Numbered from the stretch's first letter, positions 18,383 through 28,518 are shown. The stretch is DNA of 64,000 bases from Brevundimonas vesicularis NBRC 12165 (GCF_001592205.1 NZ_BCWM01000009.1:62001-126000), one strand, 5' to 3'. The notes: generated by a model not told the origin, from the sequence alone. Translations and numbers: made by a program.

Positions 18383-19084
18383 TTAGCCCATCAGTCGCCG
18401 CAGGAACCCCGGCTCCTTGTAGGTCGAGCGATTCATGACCACGCCGGCGATCTTGCCGCCCACCGCCTCGATCTCGTCGCGCAGGATGACCGGGGCATGG
18501 GCGGCCGTGCTTTCGGCCGCGATCACCAAGACCGTCATGTCCACGAAGGGCGCCAGGATGATCGCCATGTCGTTGCGGTCGGCGGCGGGCGCGTCGATGA
18601 CGATGGTGTCGGCGTGGGGCCGCAGCGCCTCCCAGTAGCGGGGCTCTCCGACCGCCTCGACCCGGTGCCCGGACCGCAGCGCTTCCATGTGGAAATGCGT
18701 CACCCACAGGCGGCCGCCCAGACAGGAACGCGCGGTCAACAGCCGCGAATCCGGCACAGGCTTGCCGTCGCGCCCGGTCACGCGCGGCGTCACGGCGTAG
18801 AAGCTTGATCCGTCGGGCGAGCCTTGCGCGGCCTTGCCGACCTGACCGAAACGATCCGGCTCAGCCGACACCGCCTCCAACTGTCCCTGTTGCGCCAGAT
18901 CGCCATCGATCAGCCAGACGGGCTTGCGCGCCCGCACCGCCGCCAGACGGGCGAACTCGCGCGCCACGGTCGAGACGCCCTCGCCGGTCGCAGCGGAGGC
19001 GAACTGGATCACGCGCGCGCGGTGCGCCGGCGCCGGTCCCAGCGCCGCCCAAAGGCCCGCCATTTCTGAAGTCAGGTCGACCAT
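18383..19084 (-). CDS. hfsB: HfsB/CpsD-like polysaccharide co-polymerase ATPase, Walker A lysine replaced
   Basis: A 233-residue cytoplasmic P-loop protein of the BY-kinase/CpsD/MinD-like group. The motifs are in the expected order: Walker A position SAATGEGVST (30-39), Walker A' PVWLIDGDL (55-63) and Walker B DTIVIDAP (159-166). The invariant Walker A lysine is V37, and no tyrosine cluster is seen at the C-terminus, so kinase activity is doubtful. It lies downstream of the Wzc-like gene 19132-20571 in the same direction, and the Wza-like lipoprotein is beyond it, matching the Caulobacter holdfast export trio HfsD-HfsA-HfsB. The holdfast assignment is by context and length; another exopolysaccharide is possible. 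Confidence 0.68.
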   Translation of the reverse strand: MVDLTSEMAGLWAALGPAPAHRARVIQFASAATGEGVSTVAREFARLAAVRARKPVWLIDGDLAQQGQLEAVSAEPDRFGQVGKAAQGSPDGSSFYAVTPRVTGRDGKPVPDSRLLTARSCLGGRLWVTHFHMEALRSGHRVEAVGEPRYWEALRPHADTIVIDAPAADRNDMAIILAPFVDMTVLVIAAESTAAHAPVILRDEIEAVGGKIAGVVMNRSTYKEPGFLRRLMG

Positions 19085-19131
19085 CGAATCGCCAAGGCGC
19101 TCCCTAAGCCCTCAGCCTAGCACGAGTTTCG

Positions 19132-20571
19132 CTAGGCCGCCTTGGCCGGCGCGACGGCCAGGACCGGCATATCCAGCGTGCGGCTGACCGAGGCCGGGGT
19201 CGTGAAGCCGCGACGCGTGAACACGCGCAACAACCCGACGCACAGGGCGGTGAAACCCGCGAACAGAAAGACCGCCGCCAGCAGTGGGATTTTCAGGCTC
19301 TTGCCCGTCGCCGGCGGCTGGGCGCGTTCGATGACGGTGACGTTGTCGGCGCCGGCGGCGACCAGGGCGTTGTCGGCGCGGCTCTGGGTCTCGCGCTGCT
19401 GGAACTCTCGGATGGAGGCGCTCAGCACCTCGCGATTGCCGGCCAGGGTCGTGTTCTCGGATTCCAGCGCGGTCAACCGCGCCTGCCGCGAACGGATGTC
19501 GGCCAGTTGCCGATCCAGGACCGCTAGACGCGCCGCCAGCGAGTCGCGCTCAGCCCGGGTGTTGATCCGCGTGGTTTCCAGCTCGGTCCAGACAGGGTTC
19601 GGCCCGGTGCGGACCTCCTTCGCCCCGACGGCCGTGCCGGTCGCGACATAGGCTTGCAGCTGATTGATCCGCGCCTCGATGTCCTTCACCGGCTGGGCGT
19701 CGGGCTGATAGCGCGACAACAGCTGCTCGCGCTCGGTGCGTAGTTGCAGCACCTGGTCCTGGGCCGAGATGTTCAGATCCTGCTGCAACGCCACCTCAGC
19801 CGGTGTTCCCGCCTGCTGCGCCACCAGGGTGTTCAGGCGCTGGGCGGTCTGGTTCAGCTGGCTTTGCGTCGACATCCGATCGGTGAAGACCGTCTGATAG
19901 GTCGCCGCCAGCGTCGCCTTGGCCGCCGTAAAGTCGCCGATGTCGTTCGACGCCAGGAAGGCCTCATAGGCCCGGTCGGCATTGCCGAGTTCATCCTCGA
20001 AGGCGATACGCTGGCTGGCGATGGCCGGCGTCTTGTCCTGGAAGACTTCGCGGCGATAGATCAGATATTGCTCGATGATTGTGTTCAGGACCCGAGCCGC
20101 CCGTTCGGGATCGTCGGCCTTGTAGGTCAGGTGGATGACCGCGCTGCCCGGCGCCGTGGCGACGCCCAAGCCGCCGCCGACGGCCTTCAGCGCGGCGGAA
20201 CGCGCGGCCTGCGGACTGCCCTTGGGCGGCTCGCCCAGGATGGCGGCGGGGCCCAGGGCCTCGACCACCTTCTGGCGCACCGCGCTGGAGCCCAGGATGG
20301 CGGCTTCGGAGTTGGCGACCTCGTCACCCTGCGGCGCCTGCCCCCGCTCGGCCGTGCCGACGCGCGGCTGATAGACGTATTCCTGACCCACGCCTGCGAA
20401 GACCGAGCCGGTGGCGGTGTAGCTCTTCTTCAGCGTCATGGCGGCGGCGAACCCCAGCCCGAGAATCACCAAGAAGACGACGATCATCAGCAGCAGTTCG
20501 CGGAACAACAGGCCGATCACGTCCAGAACGCCGTAGCGCGGCCTTGTGGTGACGTGTGCGGTGGAGCGCAT
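19132..20571 (-). CDS. hfsA: HfsA/Wzc-like polysaccharide co-polymerase membrane protein
   Basis: A Wzz/GumC-type inner-membrane protein that connects polymerisation and export of a polysaccharide. A first membrane segment lies at about 24-46 and a second near residues 430-455 (IPLLAAVFLFAGFTALCVGLL), enclosing a large periplasmic region. That region has long helical, coiled-coil-like stretches (about 160-410). The cytosolic kinase domain is absent and is encoded separately by the next gene, as in the Caulobacter HfsA/HfsB split. Start is uncertain: ATG 20571 (479 residues) is preferred over GTG 20610 because the latter has no room for a ribosome-binding site. It is divergent from the hfsD-like gene. 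Confidence 0.75.
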   Translation of the reverse strand: MRSTAHVTTRPRYGVLDVIGLLFRELLLMIVVFLVILGLGFAAAMTLKKSYTATGSVFAGVGQEYVYQPRVGTAERGQAPQGDEVANSEAAILGSSAVRQKVVEALGPAAILGEPPKGSPQAARSAALKAVGGGLGVATAPGSAVIHLTYKADDPERAARVLNTIIEQYLIYRREVFQDKTPAIASQRIAFEDELGNADRAYEAFLASNDIGDFTAAKATLAATYQTVFTDRMSTQSQLNQTAQRLNTLVAQQAGTPAEVALQQDLNISAQDQVLQLRTEREQLLSRYQPDAQPVKDIEARINQLQAYVATGTAVGAKEVRTGPNPVWTELETTRINTRAERDSLAARLAVLDRQLADIRSRQARLTALESENTTLAGNREVLSASIREFQQRETQSRADNALVAAGADNVTVIERAQPPATGKSLKIPLLAAVFLFAGFTALCVGLLRVFTRRGFTTPASVSRTLDMPVLAVAPAKAA

Positions 20572-20692
20572 CGGGCGGGCCGTATCCCTTGAAAGGCGTG
20601 TAGTCCTCACCCTTCGCCCACCGGCGTTAACCGATGATTACCCATAACCGGCGACGTTGCCTGATATCCCTCGTCGAGGCCGACCGATTCCC

Positions 20693-21442
20693 ATGCTGAC
20701 CGATCGCCGCCTGTTTCTGCTGACCCTCGGTTCAGCCTCCATCGCCGCCTCGCTGGCGGCCTGCGGCGGCGCCAGCGGCGTTCCCGATCCCCGGCGCGCC
20801 GACCGGTCGCCCTACGACGAGCTCACCGGCCTGCCCTTCGCCCCCTGGACGGACCAGGAGCCGGAATATCTGCTGTATCCCGGCGACGAGATCGAGGTGG
20901 CGACGCCGACCGCCTCGGAGCTGACGCGCACGCTCAAGGTCGGTCCCGACGGCCGTATCGCCCTGCCCCTGATCGGATCGGTCATGGCGGCGGATCGCAC
21001 CCTGCCCCAGCTTCAGCAGGTCGTCTCTGCGGCCTATGCGGCCCAGCTGGTGCGCCCTGTTGTCGAGGTCGCCCTACGTCAGGCCGGCCCGATCCGCGTT
21101 TGGGTCGACGGCGAGGTGCGCAACCCGGGCGTCTTCGAAATGATCGGCGATCTGGACGCCTATCAGGCGGTAATCCAAGCCGGTGGTTTCGCCGCGACGT
21201 CGCGTCAGGACAGCGTGGCCCTGATCCGTCGCGGTCCCGGCGGATCACGCATGATGCGTGTGGTGGACTTGCGTCCGCGTCGCGGCGAGGTCGTGCCCTT
21301 GCGGCGTGGCGACATCGTCTTCGTGCCGCGTTCGACGCTGGGCGAACTGGCGGCCTTCTTCACCCAGGTGCGCGCCGCCCTGCCCATCGGCTTCAGCTAT
21401 TCGATCAACGGATCGAACGGCAACGGCTACGCCCAGTTCTAG
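20693..21442 (+). CDS. hfsD: HfsD/Wza-like polysaccharide export lipoprotein
   Basis: An outer-membrane export channel subunit; 249 residues. The ATG at 20693 opens a lipoprotein signal with lipobox LAAC (Cys24). A Poly_export domain follows (YLLYPGDEIEVATPTASELT onward, about 60-140), then a SLBB-type domain (GPIRVWVDGEVRNPGVF, about 145-215). The C-terminus reads PIGFSYSINGSNGNGYAQF, with no clear amphipathic Wza-type helix recognised. It is divergent from the hfsA-like gene, with a 121-bp shared promoter region. In Caulobacter crescentus the corresponding genes form one operon, so the orientation differs here. The holdfast function is inferred. Confidence 0.75.
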   Translation: MLTDRRLFLLTLGSASIAASLAACGGASGVPDPRRADRSPYDELTGLPFAPWTDQEPEYLLYPGDEIEVATPTASELTRTLKVGPDGRIALPLIGSVMAADRTLPQLQQVVSAAYAAQLVRPVVEVALRQAGPIRVWVDGEVRNPGVFEMIGDLDAYQAVIQAGGFAATSRQDSVALIRRGPGGSRMMRVVDLRPRRGEVVPLRRGDIVFVPRSTLGELAAFFTQVRAALPIGFSYSINGSNGNGYAQF

Positions 21443-21450
21443 ATGGTCGT

Positions 21451-21756
21451 TTAGGCGACCAGCTGAACGACGCCCTGATCAATGTAGCGCCGCGCGGCCT
21501 TCTGGGCCTCGGCGATCTCCTCGCGTTCCATCTCCAGGCTCATCTCGCGGCGATAGACGCGCGCCTCGATTGAACCCTTCATGGCCGCCAGGTTGAAGAT
21601 CATGTGGGCCGACACCCGGTCCATCGGGCAACCGCCCGATCCGGCCGAATACATCATGCCCAGTTTGAACAGGTCGTCGCCGGACATGTCCGGGGTCGGC
21701 AGCGGCAAACCGTCGTCGCTGGCCTGCAGGTCGTGCGCCATTTCTTGCGCGTTCAT
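21451..21756 (-). CDS. small Sel1-repeat-like protein
   Basis: A 101-residue cytoplasmic protein. The ATG at 21756 is preceded by AGGAG eight bases upstream. The longer frame upstream has no family-like sequence. Residues 28-62 (DLFKLGMMYSAGSGGCPMD...AHMIFNLAAMKG) follow the Sel1/TPR-like pattern, followed by a charged helix rich in Glu/Arg. Such single-repeat proteins usually mediate protein-protein contacts; the function here is unknown. It is convergent with the hfsD-like gene (8 bp apart), so no operon link to export is implied. Confidence 0.75.
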   Translation of the reverse strand: MNAQEMAHDLQASDDGLPLPTPDMSGDDLFKLGMMYSAGSGGCPMDRVSAHMIFNLAAMKGSIEARVYRREMSLEMEREEIAEAQKAARRYIDQGVVQLVA

Positions 21757-22071
21757 CACCGTATCTCCTGATCGGGCCCCATTCTGGACCCGCCTCTGAG
21801 ACGCCATCAAATACCGGTGGTTTGAAGTTAAAGTTAACGGCGAAAGGGGCTGCCCGGACTTTTCAGTAAAGCAATAATGAATACTTCCAACGGGATTCAG
21901 ACCTCGGAAATCTCTGATAAATCTCTTGTTCACGCCTCGCCGACGCGCCCGCGAGCGCTCCGCAAACCTGACGCGATCGTTCAGCGGGCATTCAGGCGCG
22001 AAATCCGACCTTGCTCATCATTAACGGGTCGGGTCGGCACATCCGTCGGCGGCCCAGAATGGAGCACGAAG
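21757..22071. other. intergenic region, 315 bp
   Basis: Divergent promoter space between the Sel1-like gene and the first RcnB-like gene. AT-richer around 21825-21925. No convincing small gene, RNA gene or inverted repeat was seen; promoters for both flanking genes must lie here. Confidence 0.5.
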
Positions 22072-22656
22072 ATGAACCGCCTCACCAAGGCCGCCGTCGT
22101 CGCCCTCGCCCTGTCGACCACGGCCGTGCCGATGCTCGCCCAGGCCCAGGACCGCGACCGCCGCGAGTATCGTCAGGATCGCCGTGACGACCGACGCGAC
22201 TTCCGCCAGGAACGCCGTGAAGATCGCCGCGATTGGCGCGACGGTCGCTATGACAGCCGCCAGGACTATCGTCGTGACCGCCGCGACGACCGCCGCGATT
22301 ACTGGGCGGAACGCCGGGACGACCGTCGCGATTGGCGCAACGACCGCTGGGACCGCAACAACAGCAACTGGTGGCGCGGCCGCTCGGACTTCCGTGGCTA
22401 CAACGGTCCGCGCTCGGGCTACTGGTATGCGCCCAGCTACGGCTACTACCGGGTCGAGCCGCGCTACAACGGCTATCGCTGGCGCACCGGCGGCTATCTG
22501 CCGGCGCAGTATCGCAGCTACTACGTCCGTGACCCCTATGTTTACGGCCTTCGCGAAGCCCCGCGCGGCTATCGTTACGTCCACGCCGGCAACGACATCC
22601 TGTTGATCGCTGTGGCCAGCGGTCTGATCGCCAGCGTCCTCTCGGGCGTCTATTAA
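22072..22656 (+). CDS. RcnB-like periplasmic protein
   Basis: A 194-residue exported protein with signal peptide ending near VPMLAQAQ. GGAG lies eight bases before the ATG. The mature N-terminal half is a highly charged Arg/Asp-rich stretch built from DRRDDRRDF-like units (about 28-95), and the C-terminal half has the RcnB-like pattern YGLREAPRGYRYVHAGNDI followed by a hydrophobic tail. RcnB of E. coli limits nickel/cobalt efflux, but these repeat-rich alphaproteobacterial relatives have no proven metal role. The next gene and the gene at 58527-59021 are related. Confidence 0.82.
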   Translation: MNRLTKAAVVALALSTTAVPMLAQAQDRDRREYRQDRRDDRRDFRQERREDRRDWRDGRYDSRQDYRRDRRDDRRDYWAERRDDRRDWRNDRWDRNNSNWWRGRSDFRGYNGPRSGYWYAPSYGYYRVEPRYNGYRWRTGGYLPAQYRSYYVRDPYVYGLREAPRGYRYVHAGNDILLIAVASGLIASVLSGVY

Positions 22657-22679
22657 GCCCCGTCATAACCGGACGATCG

Positions 22680-22715
22680 AACCCCGCAGGTCTTGCCTGC
22701 GGGGTTCTGCTTTTT
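22680..22715 (+). terminator. intrinsic terminator after RcnB-like gene
   Basis: AACCCCGCAGG (22680-22690) pairs with CCTGCGGGGTT around loop TCTTG, followed by a T-rich tract (CTGCTTTTT). Placed 24 bp after the stop at 22656. Confidence 0.85.
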
Positions 22716-22818
22716 CCGACAGCCCCTTGATTGCGAACAGTGTTCAGCCTGGGTTCATCGCCACGGATCGATGATCGCCTCAAGCCGCCGGAGACCCGGC
22801 GTGCAGGAACCAAAGACC

Positions 22819-23913
22819 ATGAAACGCCTCCTGATGGCTTTCACCGCCATCGCCGCCGTCGCCGGCCCGCTTGCGGTCCCGATGCAAGCCCTCGCCCAGG
22901 AACAGGACCAGGCTCAGCAGGAACGGCCGCAGCGCGAAGGGCGCGCGCGCGGCATGAACCGGCCCGAGCGCCCGCAGATGGGTCGTGAAGACGGACCGCG
23001 CGAACCTCGCCCCGAACGTCCCAGCCGCCCCGCAAACGATACGCCTCGTCCCGAGCGCCCGTCGGGTGGCGAACGTCCCAATGCTGGCGGCCAACGTCCG
23101 GATCGTCCCGAAGGCGGATGGTCTCGGCCTGACCGCCCCAACACGGCCGGCCAGCGTCCCGACCGACCGGAAGGCGGCTGGAACCGCCCTGATCGCCCGA
23201 ACACCGGCAGCCAGCGTCCGGATCGTCCCGAAGGCGGCTGGAACCGGCCCGATGGTCCGAACACAGGCGGCCAGCGTCCCGACCGCCCCGAAGGCGGTTG
23301 GAACCGGCCCGATCGTCCGAACACCGGCGGCCAGCGTCCCGACCGGCCCGAAGGCGGCTGGAACCGACCTGATCGTCCGAACACTGGCGGCCAGCGTCCC
23401 GACCGCCCCGAAGGCGGCTGGAACCGACCCGATCGGCCCGACCGCCCAAATGCTGGCGGTCAACGCCCCGACCGTCCCGGAAACGGCTGGAACCGTCCCA
23501 ACCGTCCGGGCTCGGGCTGGAACAACGGTCGTGACCGCGACCGTCAGCACCGCGAGTTCCGCCAGCGCTTCAACGGCGATCAATGGCGGCGGGATTTCTA
23601 TCGCAACCACCGCTCGGACTGGTGGCGCAATGATCGGCGCTTCAGGGGTTACAACGGCGTGCGCGTCGGCTTCTACTTCGCGCCGGGCTGGGGCTACTAC
23701 AGCGTGCCGCGCTCCTACTGGGGTCGGTCGTGGTCGGTCGGCCAGTATCTGCCGGATGCCTTCTGGCGCTATCAGTTGAACGACTGGCGCACCTACGGCC
23801 TGGGCTATCCGCCCGAGGGCACGCGCTGGGTTTCCGTCGACAACACCCTGTACCTGATCGACGAATACGACGGCTATATTATCGACGTCATTCGTGACGC
23901 CTGGCGCTGGTAG
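22819..23913 (+). CDS. RcnB-like exported protein with 20-residue tandem repeats
   Basis: A 364-residue exported protein. Signal peptide to about residue 26 (LAVPMQALAQ). A low-complexity Arg/Pro/Gly region then carries seven 20-residue repeats close to NTGGQRPDRPEGGWNRPDRP (DNA 23080-23508). The final 125 residues are an RcnB-like domain with YGLGYPPEGTRWVSVDNTLY near the end. The repeat region is intrinsically disordered by composition and could bind polyanions or cell-wall polymers; that is inference. Start ATG 22819 has AGGAA upstream. It lies between two terminators, so it is a single-gene unit. Confidence 0.8.
   Translation: MKRLLMAFTAIAAVAGPLAVPMQALAQEQDQAQQERPQREGRARGMNRPERPQMGREDGPREPRPERPSRPANDTPRPERPSGGERPNAGGQRPDRPEGGWSRPDRPNTAGQRPDRPEGGWNRPDRPNTGSQRPDRPEGGWNRPDGPNTGGQRPDRPEGGWNRPDRPNTGGQRPDRPEGGWNRPDRPNTGGQRPDRPEGGWNRPDRPDRPNAGGQRPDRPGNGWNRPNRPGSGWNNGRDRDRQHREFRQRFNGDQWRRDFYRNHRSDWWRNDRRFRGYNGVRVGFYFAPGWGYYSVPRSYWGRSWSVGQYLPDAFWRYQLNDWRTYGLGYPPEGTRWVSVDNTLYLIDEYDGYIIDVIRDAWRW
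23080..23508 (+). repeat. 7 x 60-bp in-frame tandem repeat
   Basis: Six 60-bp units from 23080 to 23439, a 9-bp extra DRP triplet, then a seventh diverged unit (23449-23508). Units differ mostly at third positions, so the repeat is old enough to have synonymous divergence but keeps a strict 20-codon period. Confidence 0.9.
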
Positions 23914-23936
23914 CGGCCTGACGTTTTTGAACTTTC

Positions 23937-23967
23937 GCCCGACGGTCCCGCGCCGTCGGGCTTTTTT
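23937..23967 (+). terminator. intrinsic terminator after repeat protein gene
   Basis: GCCCGACGG (23937-23945) pairs with CCGTCGGGC (23953-23961) across a 7-base loop, followed directly by six T. It ends 54 bp after the stop at 23913. The remaining 283 bp up to the next gene shows no other feature. Confidence 0.9.
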
Positions 23968-24250
23968 ATTACTCCGCTTCGCTGAAGGACTACGAACCGT
24001 GACCCTCGCGCGACCTTGGCCTGATGCGACATCTTTTCAGGCATCACTCGATCGCCAGGTATTCGAAGCCCTCAGCTGCGCCACAAACGCCGCTTAGCCG
24101 AGATCAGCTTCAGCAATCAGCGCTTGAAACGACTTGAGACCCGCCGGACGAAAATCGGCCGCGATGCGCTCCGACGCTGGTCTTCGTCGCCATTCACGAT
24201 GACGTCCGGAAGTGTTTCCGGATGGCGTTTCAACCGAAGGACATGTCCCG

Positions 24251-24550
24251 ATGAAGATCGCACTGACCGCCTTGGCCGCCTCAATGCTGCTGGCCGGCGC
24301 CGCAACCGCCCAGCAAGCGCCCAGCGCGCCGCCTCCGCCGCCCCCGCCTGTCGATCATCAGACTCCGCACCACCCGGCCCCGCCGCCGGTCGATCCCGCC
24401 GTGCCTGCGCCCCCGGCGCCGCCTCCTGTCGATGAGTCTGCGCCGCCCCCGCCGCCTGCCCCGCCCGCTCCGCCAGCGCCGACCGACCCGGACGCCCCCG
24501 TCCCGCCTGCGCCTCCGGCTCCCCCTGCACCGCCGGCGCCGTCAGCCTAA
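24251..24550 (+). CDS. small proline-rich secreted protein
   Basis: A 99-residue protein whose first 20 residues are a clear signal peptide (LTALAASMLLAGAATAQ). The rest is almost only Pro, Ala, Val and Asp, with seven-proline and PPAPPAP stretches. GAAGGA lies nine bases before the ATG. No domain is recognisable. Such peptides often span the periplasm or bind the wall, but nothing here proves it. It is bounded downstream by a strong terminator. Codon use is normal for the region, so it looks like a real gene and not a random GC-rich frame. Confidence 0.7.
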   Translation: MKIALTALAASMLLAGAATAQQAPSAPPPPPPPVDHQTPHHPAPPPVDPAVPAPPAPPPVDESAPPPPPAPPAPPAPTDPDAPVPPAPPAPPAPPAPSA

Positions 24551-24562
24551 ACACAGAATTGA

Positions 24563-24600
24563 AAAGGCCCTGCGGAGCGATCCGCAGGGCCTTTGCTTTT
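24563..24600. terminator. strong bidirectional terminator
   Basis: A 14-bp perfect stem (AAAGGCCCTGCGGA at 24563-24576 with its complement at 24581-24594), loop GCGA, then GCTTTT on plus and an A/T-rich flank on minus. It separates the proline-rich gene from the convergent gatB stop at 24617. Confidence 0.92.
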
Positions 24601-24616
24601 CGTCCGACGCCTCGCC

Positions 24617-26122
<1,506 letters not shown>

Positions 26123-26140
26123 TGTAATACTTAAGCTCCA

Positions 26141-26653
26141 TCAGCCGGAAAGTTCATCTGAGACGCCGCGCCCGCGCGGCGGAAGAAGAGGTTCTGCCTC
26201 TCGAACAAAGTTGCAACACTCGCTCCACAGCTTATTCGCGATTTCGGACAGCGGAATGATTCTGCCTTCGGCGATTATCGACACGCGATGGGCGTCGTCC
26301 GCATGGAACTCTCTGATGAGTTTTAGCGGAGCATCAAGGGACGATTGCGTCAGCTTCAAGTGTTTAAAACTATTGGCGACATCTCGACAGATGCGTCATT
26401 CTAATGTCCCTTCAAAACGCGCCTTCCAGAGGGCAAATGCTTCTGGCGTGTATGCTTCCAGCCAGTCTCTTAGCGAGAAAAAACACAGGAAAAAGAACAG
26501 ATAGGCATCGAGCGTATCGTAAGATTTTTCTTCCGGTTTGTACGTCGCTTTCAGCTTCACCCGCTGTCGACTTGTTCTCGTCAACTGTGACCAGAAACCC
26601 AAAGTAGAATGAAGGCTCGGGGTTTCAGGAAACCTCGGATGGTCGTCCGTCAC
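26141..26653 (-). pseudogene. hypothetical gene interrupted by an in-frame TGA
   Basis: One reading frame runs from a GTG at 26653, one base after the gatA stop, to a stop at 26141. It is broken only by TGA at 26396-26398, giving 85 codons, the stop, then 84 more codons. The downstream half continues protein-like sequence immediately (RICRDVANSFKHLKL...), and the pattern CRDxANxxKH is one I associate with a widespread uncharacterised family; residues such as FFFLCFFSLRDWLEAY occur in the first half. The region is clearly AT-richer than gatA and gatB, suggesting transfer. Alternatives: sequencing error, readthrough, or two short genes (the second would need a TTG start at 26359). Function unknown. 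Confidence 0.65.
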
Positions 26654-26654
26654 C

Positions 26655-28133
26655 TCACCACCACTTGCCCGGCTTGGCCGTGAAGCCCGCCGCCCGTTCC
26701 AGCGCGGCGCCGACCTGGAAGACCGTCGCCTCGTCCAGCGCCTTGCCGATGACCTGCAGACCCAGCGGCAGACCGCCGGCGTCCACGCCCGCCGGCACCG
26801 AAATGCCCGGTAGGCCGGCCAGGTTGGTCGTCACCGTGAAGACGTCGTTCAGATACATGGTCAGCGGGTCGATCTGCTTGTCGCCCAGCGCGAACGCAGC
26901 CGACGGCGTCGACGGCGTCAGGATGGCGTCCACCTGGCCCCAGACGTTGTCGAAGTCCTCGGCGATGCGGCGACGCACCTTCAGCGCCTTGACGTAGTAG
27001 GCGTCGTAGAAGCCGGCCGACAGCACATAGGCGCCGATGGTCAGGCGACGCTGGACTTCCTTTCCGAAGCCCTCGGCGCGCGAGGTCGCGTACAGGTCGT
27101 CCAGCGACTTGAAGTCCTCCGCCCGATGCCCGAACCGCATCCCGTCGTAGCGAGCCAGGTTCGACGAGGCCTCGGCAGGCGCCACGATATAGTAGGTCGG
27201 CAGGGCGTATTTGGTGTGCGGCAGGCTGATCTCGACGATCTCACAGCCGGCGTCCTTCAGCCAGGCCACGCCTTGATCCCACAGGGCCTGGATCTCGGCC
27301 GGCATTCCGTCCACGACATATTCGCGCGGCACGCCGATGCGCAGACCCTTGACCGACTTGCCGACCGACTGGGTCCAGTCGGGCGTGGCGATGTCCAGAC
27401 TGGTCGAATCCTTGGCGTCGAACGAGCACATGGATTGCAGCAGCAGGGCCGCGTCCTCGACCGTCTTGGTGATCGGCCCGGCCTGGTCCAGCGACGAGGC
27501 AAAGGCCACCATGCCGAAGCGGCTGGCGCGGCCATAGGTGGGCTTGATCCCGACCGTGCCGGTGAAGGCGGCGGGCTGGCGGATCGAACCGCCGGTGTCC
27601 GATGCGGTGGCGGCCAGGCACAGGTCGGCCGCCACGGCCGAGGCGGAACCGCCTGACGATCCGCCCGGCGTCAGATCTGCGTTGGAGCCGGTCGACTTCC
27701 ACGGGTTCTTCACCGGGCCAAAGGCCGAGGTCTCGTTGGACGAGCCCATGGCGAACTCGTCCATGTTCAGCTTGCCCAGCATGACCGCCCCATCGCGCCA
27801 GAGATTGGCGGTCACGGTCGATTCATAGGGCGGCACGAAGCCGCGCAGCATGTTGGACCCGGCCGTGGTCTGCACGCCCTCGGTGCAGAACAGGTCCTTG
27901 ATCCCCAGCGGCGCGCCTTCCAGCGCCCCGCCCTGGCCGGAGGCGATGCGGGCGTCGGACGCGCGGGCCATGTCCATGGCCTTGTCCGCCGTCACCTCGA
28001 CATAGGCGTTCAGCGTGGGGTTCGCGGCTTCGATATTGGTCAGGAAGGCTTGGGTGATTTCGGCCGAGGTGAAGTCCTTGGCCTTCAGCCCATCGACGGC
28101 GCCCTTCAGGGTCAGTTTGGTCAGGTCGCTCAT
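26655..28133 (-). CDS. gatA: aspartyl/glutamyl-tRNA amidotransferase subunit A
   Basis: The glutaminase subunit of GatCAB, which releases ammonia from glutamine for transfer to misacylated tRNA. 492 residues from the ATG at 28133. Amidase-signature features: the Gly/Ser-rich block [18 protein letters not shown] with the catalytic serines, the lysine in [17 protein letters not shown], and [20 protein letters not shown]. The frame is open further upstream, but that part overlaps gatC and is not GatA-like. It starts 2 bp after the gatC stop, in one operon. A GTG for the interrupted ORF follows its stop by one base. Confidence 0.97.
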   Translation of the reverse strand: MSDLTKLTLKGAVDGLKAKDFTSAEITQAFLTNIEAANPTLNAYVEVTADKAMDMARASDARIASGQGGALEGAPLGIKDLFCTEGVQTTAGSNMLRGFVPPYESTVTANLWRDGAVMLGKLNMDEFAMGSSNETSAFGPVKNPWKSTGSNADLTPGGSSGGSASAVAADLCLAATASDTGGSIRQPAAFTGTVGIKPTYGRASRFGMVAFASSLDQAGPITKTVEDAALLLQSMCSFDAKDSTSLDIATPDWTQSVGKSVKGLRIGVPREYVVDGMPAEIQALWDQGVAWLKDAGCEIVEISLPHTKYALPTYYIVAPAEASSNLARYDGMRFGHRAEDFKSLDDLYATSRAEGFGKEVQRRLTIGAYVLSAGFYDAYYVKALKVRRRIAEDFDNVWGQVDAILTPSTPSAAFALGDKQIDPLTMYLNDVFTVTTNLAGLPGISVPAGVDAGGLPLGLQVIGKALDEATVFQVGAALERAAGFTAKPGKWW

Positions 28134-28135
28134 GA

Positions 28136-28423
28136 CTATTCGACCACCTTGGGCACGACGAAGAAGCCGTCCGCCGACTTGGGCGCATTCGACAGCACCG
28201 CATCGACCTTGGCGCCGTCGGTGACGACGTCGTCGCGCAGGCGCAGCGGCTGGGCGACGTTCGAGGTCATCGGCTCCACGCCTTCGACATCCACCTGATC
28301 CAACTGCTCGATCCAGGCCAGGATGCCGTTCAGCTCCTTCGCCAGCGGCTCCAGTCGGTCCTCGGGGGTCTTGATGCGGGCGAGATGCGCAACCTTGCGC
28401 ACCGTCGCAGCGTCGATGGCCAT
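28136..28423 (-). CDS. gatC: aspartyl/glutamyl-tRNA amidotransferase subunit C
   Basis: The small stabilising subunit that wraps around GatA and GatB; 95 residues. The ATG at 28423 gives the standard beginning [18 protein letters not shown]. The conserved [22 protein letters not shown] and the C-terminal block [11 protein letters not shown] are both present. The longer upstream frame (18 codons) is not GatC-like. First gene of the gat operon; its promoter must lie in 28424-28518, between it and the lipoprotein gene that is transcribed in the same direction. Confidence 0.96.
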   Translation of the reverse strand: MAIDAATVRKVAHLARIKTPEDRLEPLAKELNGILAWIEQLDQVDVEGVEPMTSNVAQPLRLRDDVVTDGAKVDAVLSNAPKSADGFFVVPKVVE

Positions 28424-28518
28424 GCGGCCCTCCAACACACAAAATGAAAACGAAGCGGTCGGATTAGCCGCCCGCACTGGGATTCACAAGGATCAGCCGC
28501 CCCTCGTCAGGCTTGATC

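Noticed and set aside
23080..23508. CRISPR-like array
   Set aside because: Repeats are directly adjacent, in frame and without unique spacers; they encode peptide repeats.
22780..23610. Antisense frame across the 60-bp repeats, giving Val/Gly/Ala-rich repeats
   Set aside because: No start signal or signal peptide; it arises because the repeat period is a multiple of three on both strands.
26396..26398. TGA as a selenocysteine codon
   Set aside because: No selenocysteine-insertion-like hairpin was evident just downstream and no selenoprotein family is known to me with this context; nonsense mutation is simpler.
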